A DNA stretch of 64,000 nucleotides, taken from Brachynemurus nebulosus. Lineage: Eukaryota > Arthropoda > Insecta > Neuroptera > Myrmeleontidae. The notes under the pieces are model-generated. The model was not told the DNA's origin and did no database searches. It was given only the letters and a program-made list of their open reading frames with translations. The translations under genes were made by a program, and so were the position numbers. The DNA lies in contig JAPWDM010000008.1 in the NCBI GenBank assembly GCA_035578155.1, forward strand, positions 2,118,001 through 2,182,000, written 5' to 3'. Positions 56,895-64,000 of the stretch are shown here, in pieces. Each line of letters begins with the position of its first letter. Within the stretch, counting starts at the first letter, position 1.

Positions 56895-57061
56895 TATCCG
56901 ACGAACACGAGTGTCATCTTTGATTTGGACACTTTTTTGAATACATTGAGTTTCGTCTCCTTGTCTAATCTCCATATTCAACGCCATGAAAAGACTTGAT
57001 AATATTGTCAAAACCTCAAAATGCTAGAATTATTAAACTGATTAAGTTCTCGGAGAAGAAA

Positions 57062-57997
57062 ATGGAAAATAAAGGGTCCGTATCAAAGGCTGATGCATTT
57101 ATTGTTAAAATAAAAAAGGAGGAAAATTTACAGAATGTAGACAGTTCATTTTTAAATGTAATAAAAACGGAAGTACCTGAGTCTTCATCTTATGGAAACG
57201 AAATAAAATTGGAACTGGACGAAAGGAATAATACTTGTGACTTATTAAATTTAAAAAGTTTACATACCGAAATTAAATTAGAAGATGATGAAGAGGATAT
57301 GATAACAGAAAAGAGTGATTTATTTGGCGATAGTTGTGAAAATTTAATAAATACCAACAGTGCAACTGAACAAGGTTGTTCAAGGAATTATGAAAAAACT
57401 AAAACCAGTGAAAAACCATACACATCAAGTCATTGGAACAAAGATCAGAAACCCCTTACTGGTGGAAAACAGTTCGAATGTAATATTTGTTTTAAAACGT
57501 TTTCTCAGTCAGGTCATTTAAAAAGACATGAAAGAGTACATACAGGAGAAAAACCATTCAAATGTGATGTATGTTTTAAAACATTTTCTCAGTTAGTAAA
57601 TTTGCAGACACATGAAAGAACACATACAGGAGAAAAACCATTCAAATGTAATGTATGTTCTAAAACATTTTCTTACTCAGATAGTTTAAAAGTACATGAA
57701 AAAACACATACAGGAGAAAAACCATTCAAATGTCACACGTGTTTTAAAACATTTTCTCTGTTACATAATTTACAAAGACATGAAAGAATACACACAGGAG
57801 AAAAACCATTCAGATGTGATATATGTAGTAAAACATTTTCTGATCCATCAGCTTTACGGGTACATCAGAGAACACATACAGGAGAAAAACCATTCAAATG
57901 TAATGTATGTTTTAAAATATTTTCTCAGTCAAGTTATTTAAAAAAACATGAAAGAACACATACAGGAGACGAACCACACAAATGTCGGGCAATTTGA
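57062..57997 (+). CDS. C2H2 zinc-finger protein, 6 fingers, truncated last finger
   Basis: 311 residues from MENKGS (ATG 57062; the longer upstream frame begins with TTG). All four lysine motifs are present (IKKE, IKTE, IKLE, IKLE). Six canonical fingers follow from about residue 140. After TGDEPHKC the seventh finger has lost about 30 bases including its second cysteine, and the frame ends CRAI. The out-of-frame continuation reads like the terminal finger of the copy at 18403 (aagagacacgtcaacaaact). It is an open frame with a shortened array and could still make a six-finger protein; it may equally be a pseudogene. Confidence 0.75.
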   Translation: MENKGSVSKADAFIVKIKKEENLQNVDSSFLNVIKTEVPESSSYGNEIKLELDERNNTCDLLNLKSLHTEIKLEDDEEDMITEKSDLFGDSCENLINTNSATEQGCSRNYEKTKTSEKPYTSSHWNKDQKPLTGGKQFECNICFKTFSQSGHLKRHERVHTGEKPFKCDVCFKTFSQLVNLQTHERTHTGEKPFKCNVCSKTFSYSDSLKVHEKTHTGEKPFKCHTCFKTFSLLHNLQRHERIHTGEKPFRCDICSKTFSDPSALRVHQRTHTGEKPFKCNVCFKIFSQSSYLKKHERTHTGDEPHKCRAI

Positions 57998-58019
57998 AGA
58001 GACACGTCAACAAACTTCA

Positions 58020-58735
58020 CCATAAAAATTTGGGGGACAGGTCTACCCACACTGTCAACTTCCCATTGGGTGTCCTTAAAGACTAGAGACTACTGTACAT
58101 AAATAATTCTTTTCTCATTTTAGGCGACTCGTCCCCTGGGCCCCCGATAGAGGCTTTTCTCCTCGCACCATACTGGGGGCTTCACCTTCTGTACCTAAGG
58201 ATGGCGGCTCCACCCTTATCAAACAAATGATAACATCATTTGTTCCCAAGATATGCGAGACAAAATATATTTCAAAAACAGTTTCTTATTTCGTTTTTTT
58301 TTTTTAAATTTTATAATAAAATATTGGCGTTTTTAACATCAAGGAAGGTTCTTAGGCCATTAGATAATAATGTTATGATAAAAAATCCATATAATCTATG
58401 CTATCTTAATAAAGTTAATTATGTTTTTTACCACAAAAAACAAACCGCTAATCCAAATTTGCTGAAAACTTTGTCCGGTCTTCATTTTTTGATTACGCAT
58501 CTAATGAAATTAGTCCGGAGTTGATATCATCATTTGTTCTCGAGATATGCGAGACGAAAAAAAATTCACGAACGAACGAACGCACACACAGACATCACGC
58601 TAAAAACGATGGATTCGGATTCTAGTGACCTTGAAACGTGTAGATATGTCAAAATTAGCGATTCGTAAAATCGGACCTATTACAATAACTTCCAATGTGA
58701 TGTTAATATAGTAATAAGTTAATTAAGATGGCGCT
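58020..58735. other. Unrecognised insertion, possibly the 3' end of a retroelement
   Basis: GC-richer than its surroundings at 58125-58215 (ccctgggcccccgata). A direct repeat (catttgttc, then gagatatgcgaga) occurs near 58228-58265 and 58530-58556. It includes acgaacgaacgcacacacag, a style common in the 3' parts of arthropod LINE or Penelope elements. It separates the gene's stop from the family 3' flank that resumes near 58780. No reverse transcriptase frame is present. Confidence 0.35.
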
Positions 58736-59555
58736 GCCAGAAATTAATTTTATTTTATTAATTTTATTATATATTTATTTTTGAGTTCATTTTACATTGA
58801 TATTTTTCTGTTTGTTTTTGTTTAAAACTAACTTGTATGTTTTATAAGAATAAACTTTTCTCTTTATTAAAAAAAAATTTAAATTATTTCATCATAAATT
58901 ATCCTAATTTTTGGTGTAAATAAATTAATGAAGTTAGATGTAAAAGACCAGGAGTGTTTACCCTATTTACTTGAATTGGTTGAATTAATCATAAATTTGT
59001 TTGAAACATGATGCAAACATTGGTTGCATTTATACTTTAAATTATTTCGTATAGATAGTTCGATTTGTCGATATATTTTTCGAATTATTCGAAAAGTCAA
59101 TTTATTCGATTTGAAATCGAATGAAATATAACTATACGATTCGGTTCGAATTATTCGCACACCCCTAGTTTGTACATGAAATCTTTGTATGAACGGGTGA
59201 CATGTTTTATTTCTATACAAAATTATGTGAAACATTATTTCTTTTTTGGGTGTGTAAGTATTGATTAAAAAATTTGATTAGACTTTCTGGAAATATTTAC
59301 AGTGAAGTTTTTTTTGGAATCCTGGCAAAAATCCTGTTAGCAAGATTTTTATGTCTGTCTATCCACCCTTACTATACCTGTGAGCTAAAATTAAATCTTC
59401 TATTGTGTTAGGGTTCTAACTATAAAAAAAAAGTTTTAAATTAATTTTTTAAAGCATTAAATTTTTAATTATAAAATTATTACAAAAAATAATTAATTCC
59501 TTAAACAGCTTAAACTCACGATCAGTAGGGCTGATCAAAATTGAAATTGAAATAT
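58736..59555. other. Displaced family 3' flank and dispersed repeats
   Basis: 58780-58925 matches 19980-20150 (gttcattttacattg to catcataaattatcct). 59275-59420 is the inverted relative of 38500-38650. Otherwise AT-rich; the frame at 58963-59235 has no recognisable domain. Confidence 0.5.
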
Positions 59556-60235
59556 TAGTATATTGTGCAATAAGTGTGGGAAATTGTCGATTGCCCACGA
59601 AAGCGAAGTTGAGCGCACGAACGTAGTGAGTGCGCTCATTCGCTTGAGTGGTCAATCGACAATCCCGCACGAGTTACACTTACTATTTTTTATTACGAAT
59701 TTATTTATTTACTTTTATGTCATCGAAGATGACATATTAATATCGTTGTGTGACTGAATAATTATTGAGTTGTACATCCATATTGAATAAACGCAAGAGG
59801 GCTGTAGAGTTGACAACTATAGAGTTAACAAAAAATCATAAATTAACACTTTCACTGAGATGACATTACTTAGTGCGTGTCAAAAACACGCATTTGACGA
59901 ATTTTTTTTATTATTATTTTTGACATTTTTATTACTTTTTAAAATAATATTTTTGAGTGTTCGTCTTTTTTTTTTTTCTGAATTAAATATTGTTCAAATT
60001 ACTTTTTCGGTGGTTTCTATAGAAATAATTATGAAATATTTATTAAATGAAAAATCAAGAGGCGGCGTTGCGTGTTTTAATTAAATTTTGCGTGTTTTAT
60101 TGTCAATTTGCGCGTGAAAAGTTTACTTTCTGCACGCAAAAAAGTATGTGGGAATAAGAGTACAGTGGGCAAACAGCTATTTTGCGTACAGAAATGTGTG
60201 CACCAAGTAAGTACTTCTCCCGCGTGAGTAATAAA
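59556..60235. mobile_element. Cruciform-headed repeat, copy 2, with inserted small element
   Basis: 59556-59685 is the same palindrome as 20441-20573, and the rest matches to about 60235. At about 59712-59905 it carries the element related to 4595-4785 (gtcatcgaagatgac, acgcaagagggctgt), absent from copy 1. Confidence 0.7.
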
Positions 60236-61000
60236 AAATATTTTTTATCCGCTTCTAAAGTTCAATATTCAAGCGTTGTGTAGTTGGCGTAAAGAGCAGT
60301 ATTCACATCATTGTTGTAAAACAAACGATAGTAAGTGTGCGCAAAAGTACAGTACCGTGTGTAAAAGTAGCTAACTGTGCGAGAAAGTAATGATATTCAT
60401 TTTTCAGTGACAATCATATTCAAATTAAACAAGGAAACGATCAACAAATTAATAAAAAAAAAAAAAACGATCTACAAATTAATAAAAAAAAAATTTTTTT
60501 CATATAACCTTACTATAAAATAAAATTAACCCTACTATTTTCTAAAATTGCTTAAAAATAATTAATTTTTTTCTCTCTGTTAAATTTTAGAAGCCGTCAT
60601 TATTATTAATATTTTGTGTGGACATTCGATAATTATTTCCAAAAATAATAACACAAAATTTACTTCTTTCTAAGATTTTATTTTCATTACACTACTTTCA
60701 TTTTTTATTATATCAACAACTATTTTTTGATATTTTAAACAACCTACTATAGTATATTTTTGTATATTAAATTATTCCAATATGTAATTAACTTAATGTT
60801 ATACTTTATTTATGAGATAGGCATTGGTATATTTTATTTATGAGATGGGCATTGATATCTAATAGTTATAAAATAATTATTTTCGATACGTATGCGTAAA
60901 GAGAGGTATTCTAGTCAGTCCCTTTAGTGAGTGCCCCAATTTAAATGTACTAGAATACCTCACTTTACACATACGTATCGAAAATAACTATTTAGCAAAT
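60236..61000. other. AT-rich spacer with a short hairpin at 60875-60985
   Basis: At 60875-60985 ttattttcgatacgtatgcg pairs with cgtatcgaaaataa over about 40 bases per arm, around a loop near cagtccctttagtgag. The word ggtattctagt resembles the ends of the TTAA element at 44725. No gene. Confidence 0.5.
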
Positions 61001-61002
61001 TT

Positions 61003-61941
61003 TTTCAGGCAGTTTTTTTCGATTATCGTAAACTTTGTTTATGACAGAAATACGACCTTTCAAACAGGCGCTCCTCACATACATACATATCACATGCCCA
61101 AATACAGTTTTCCTAGGATAAAACCGAATGACACAAATGAATGTAAAAAATGTAAAATTAAACAAATTTTTACAAGCTGGACTTGAACTACTATTTTTAT
61201 TACTATATTACAATGACGAAAGAAAATATACTATGTATTATAAAAGGACCCGTAACAACATTATTTTATTGAAGCAAAAGTTATGCAACTACTAGACAGT
61301 GGCGGCAACAAAATTAAATATTTATATATGTATGTAGAAATTCATTTTAAATAAGTCAACCACATTTACTAATGAATTCACATAAGAAAAGAAGTCAATT
61401 TATCTTAAGTGGACTTTATCATGCTTTACATCCTTTGCATACTTAATTATATACCCAAATATTTTTTGAAAGAGACGGCTAATATATGTAAAAAAATCTT
61501 ATCGGTGAAATATTATTCCTTGTGCTTTTTTTCTAATAGGGTTTTTACATTTGTAAGCATAACTAGGTGCCATAATATTTTCTTTAAAAAATTATAACGA
61601 AAAACGCAATTTAAAAAGCGAAAATAGTGAAAATTTTGACAATATTTTTTCAAATTTGCAATACAAAACATGGCTGACTATGCTTCAGTTTTAATTTTAA
61701 AGTCTAGGGTATCTTAGAATGAGAAATATATATTGGCAATTTACATGCTATTTATAATATTTGTCTCTTTTTAACGTGTACGTAATATCTTTCGTACGTA
61801 ATATAAATTACTGGTCCTTTCATTTCTAATGTCTATACTATATTACTATTACATATTTATATAATAATTATTAATTATATTTCTAAAACATAAAGTTATT
61901 TGATATGTGTGTCCAAAGTTCAAATTGTGTGAATTTACAAT
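61003..61941. repeat. Paralogous segment lacking the 38932 and 47589 insertions
   Basis: 61003-61055 matches 38843-38915, and 61085-61210 matches 47395-47510, so this is the unoccupied counterpart of the 8.5-kb element's site. An unrelated insert of about 620 bases (about 61211-61840) interrupts it. Then 61845-61941 matches 47520-47579 joined to 49041-49060, the unoccupied counterpart of the 1.44-kb element. No gene other than the one starting at 61942. Confidence 0.7.
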
Positions 61942-63259
61942 TTATTGTTTTTTTGCTGTATGTGCTCTTTCATGTTTCTTCAAATAGCTTGACGTAGAAA
62001 GTGTTTTAAAACATGTCCTGCATTTGAATGGTTTCTCTCCTGTGTGTGTTCTTTCATGTGTTTTTAAATAACTTGACTGGCAAAATGTTTTAAAACACAT
62101 ATTACACTTGAAACACACGTGTTTCCGTAAAGCTGATGTATCCGAAAATGTTTTAAAACATATCTTACAACTGAATGGCTTTTTTTCTCCATGTACTCTT
62201 TCATGTTTTGTTAAATTGCCTGACGAAGAAAATGTTTTAAAACATACATCACATTTGAATGGTTTCTCTCCCGTATGTATTCTTTTATGATCCTTCAAAC
62301 TATTTGAGTGAGAAAATGTTTTACTACATACATCACATTTAAATGGTCTTTCTCCTGTATGTACTCTTTCATGTCTTTTTAAATGACCTGATTGAGAAAA
62401 CGTTTTAAAACATACATCACATTTGAATGGTTTTTCTCCGGTATGTATTATTTCATGTGTTTTTAAATTACCTAAACTAGAAAATGTTTTAAGACATGTA
62501 TCACATCTGAATGGTTTTTCTCCTGTATATGTTGTTTTGTGTGCTTGTAAATGAACATACTGACCAAATGTTTTACTACATATGTCACATTTGAATGGTT
62601 TTTCTCCTGAATGTGTTCTCTTGTGTATTTTTAAGCTACTTGACTGAGAAAATGTTTTAAAACATATATCACATTTGAATGGTTTCTCCCCTGTATGTAC
62701 TCTTTCATGTGATTTTAAACTACTTGATTGAGAAAATGTTTTAAAACATACATTACACTTGAATGGTTCTTCTCGTGTATTTATTTTTTTATATAATTTT
62801 AAGTTAGTTGACGTGGTAAGTGTTTTAAAACATGTGTCAGATTTGAACGACTTTACATCTTTTTGTAGTTGTTCATGTTTTTTCAAGCGGTTTGATGTGA
62901 ACAATTTTTCACTGGTTTGAGCTTTTTCATAATTTTCTAAGCTACCACTCTCACTCACATTATTTATGTTTGATAAATTTTTACAACTTTCGTCAAATAA
63001 ATCACTATTTTCGCAAATTTCGCCACACAAATCATCATCTTCCAATTTTATTTCGGTATGTAAACTTTTCAATAAATGATCATCGGTGTTCGTTCCTTCC
63101 AATTCCAATTTTATTTCATATCCATAATATGTATGAAGAATCGGATAATTCGGTTTTTATTGTATTTGAAAATGAACAATCTACATTCTCTAAATTCTTC
63201 TCTTCTTTTACTTTAACAGAAAATGAATTACTGGTTAATACAGACATTTTACTGTCCAT
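61942..63259 (-). pseudogene. C2H2 zinc-finger gene, diverged, frameshifted near its start
   Basis: Reverse-strand start MDSKMSV (ATG complement 63257-63259). VKEE and IKTE motifs occur, then a 4-base gain near 63122-63133 (tacatattatgg where paralogues have tgttatgg) shifts the frame. The main frame of 388 residues then carries IKLE twice, a degenerate finger (no first Cys, Tyr and Asn for the His pair) and ten fingers. Finger 3 has Tyr for its last His, finger 7 has the linker GEKKP, and finger 8 lost its end and linker. It ends HTAKKQ like the gene at 49060. The main frame has no early ATG, so it is probably dead. It is the most diverged copy. Confidence 0.8.
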
Positions 63260-63696
63260 TTTCTTTTTCTCTTTGAAAATTTATGTATGTTGTTGTAATA
63301 ATTATTATTATTATTGTATTTTTGACGATAATTATTATCAACTCGCAAGTCTAAAATTTAGTGTTTAGCTATACATATACGCAAGGGACCAAACTAGAAT
63401 GTCTATCAAACTGTTCCACTTGTCTTAAATGTCTTAAACTTGTCTTAAAGGGACCAAACTAGAATGTCTATCAAACTGTTCCTACTTGTCGTAAATACAA
63501 TAATGAAAGAGATAAAGCCAAGAAAATGGAATTTATTTAAATTCAAAATGACGAAGTGGAATTTATTTAAATTCAAAATGACGAAGCATGCTTAAATTTA
63601 ACTGAAATGGACTATACCATATATGTATAGGATCCCCCGTGTATTTTCTATCCTTTTTTGGTTACACTAGTGATCGTGTTCCAATAGCAAACACAA
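63260..63696. repeat. 5' flank remnant and two short tandem duplications
   Basis: The phrase ggaccaaactagaatgtcta occurs at 63387 and 63451 (64-base offset), and tggaatttatttaaattcaa occurs at 63528 and 63558 (30-base offset). ATT-rich microsatellite at 63298-63316. The words ccaaactag and gtgttcc echo family E ends. No gene. Confidence 0.65.
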
Positions 63697-64000
63697 ATGA
63701 CACTGTGTAACACAGTGCATTTAGGGGAAAAGTAATGCCAACCAAATTTTTGTGATTTTTGTAGTTTCTTTTTTCACAAAAAACTATTTTTTTTTAAATT
63801 TTACTGCAAAACTAACCTTTTATCTGCTTTTACTTAAATTATATATGTAATTGGGAATCTCAAAAAGTATACCAAGCAGACTGAATTTATTATTTTTTTT
63901 TAAATCTAGTAACTTTGCCTATGCTGCCCCTCTGCAGAAACACAATAAAAGTTGATGTTCCATTAGTGAAAAAAGTAAACACAGTGTAACACAGTGTCAT
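63697..64000. mobile_element. Inverted-repeat element at window end
   Basis: ATGACACTGTGTAACACAG at 63697 is matched inverted by the last bases of the window (gtgtaacacagtgtcat). The right part also matches 51300-51360. The window stops exactly at the right end, so flanks cannot be checked. Confidence 0.6.

Larger units (their letters stand above)
55505..56988. mobile_element. 1.48-kb insertion splitting a gene's upstream region
   Basis: Bounded by CAACGCAATG (55495-55504) and CAACGCCATG (56979-56988, inside the stated end), a near-identical direct repeat. It contains the words ttccatttgagaat in direct and inverted form near 55700-55745 and 56505-56535, plus two further elements (55951-56400 and 56569-56894). 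It may be a composite rather than one transposon. Confidence 0.55.

Noticed and set aside
56658..57011. 117-residue reverse-strand frame before the gene at 57062
   Set aside because: It mostly covers the family E element (56569-56894) and has no recognisable domain; other copies of the element do not preserve it.

Overview
This is a eukaryotic window, most probably from an insect or other arthropod. It is about 70% or more A+T, has no operons or ribosome binding sites, and is dense in short inverted-repeat DNA transposons. Its only convincing genes are one family of single-exon C2H2 zinc-finger genes with TGEKP linkers. Order and species cannot be decided from the sequence. Nothing viral or bacterial was recognised.

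Gene content. Eleven copies or remnants of the zinc-finger family were found. Long open copies lie at 2886-4070(+), 7491-8930(+), 13427-14935(+), 30065-31567(+) and 49060-50826(-). A six-finger truncated copy is at 57062-57997(+). Broken copies lie at 18403-19903(+), 23098-25100(+), 26099-26464(-), 32378-32646(-) and 61942-63259(-). Full copies share one architecture: an acidic N-terminal region of about 100 residues with up to four short IKxE motifs that match the SUMO-acceptor consensus, a worn-down vestigial finger, then 6 to 19 nearly identical fingers of the form CDxCFKTFS. Neither a ZAD nor a KRAB domain is visible. The finger framework hardly varies, while the helix positions expected to touch DNA do. 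The proteins are therefore probably nuclear DNA-binding factors, perhaps SUMO-dependent repressors; the function is inference.

Layout. 1-2.8 kb: fragments of a foldback repeat. 2.8-4.4 kb: first gene. 4.6-7.3 kb: small inverted-repeat elements, a foldback transposon with tandem-repeat arms, and tandem repeats. 7.3-20.1 kb: three related genes separated by two copies of one intergenic segment (9.0-13.4 and 14.9-18.4 kb); each copy has picked up its own transposon insertions and serves as the empty site for the other. 20.4-22.7 kb: repeats. 22.7-32.6 kb: two genes sharing 5' and 3' flanks (one broken), two inverted gene fragments, and a triple-nested transposon that splits a gene's upstream region. 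32.9-47.4 kb: a gene-free transposon block with a 2.8-kb element, a 1.9-kb palindrome and an 8.5-kb element with palindromic-repeat ends, the last holding at least six other elements plus THAP-like and SWIM-like coding remnants. 47.4-51.3 kb: the longest intact gene, reverse strand. 51.3-57 kb: transposons. 57-64 kb: one truncated and one frameshifted gene with more repeats.

The window reads as a young, fast-turning zinc-finger cluster evolving by whole-gene duplication, finger-block duplication and frameshift decay, with transposons landing in the flanks. Many insertions are supported by matching target-site duplications, and several by an empty paralogous site inside the window. All of this was read by eye; no alignment or search was run.
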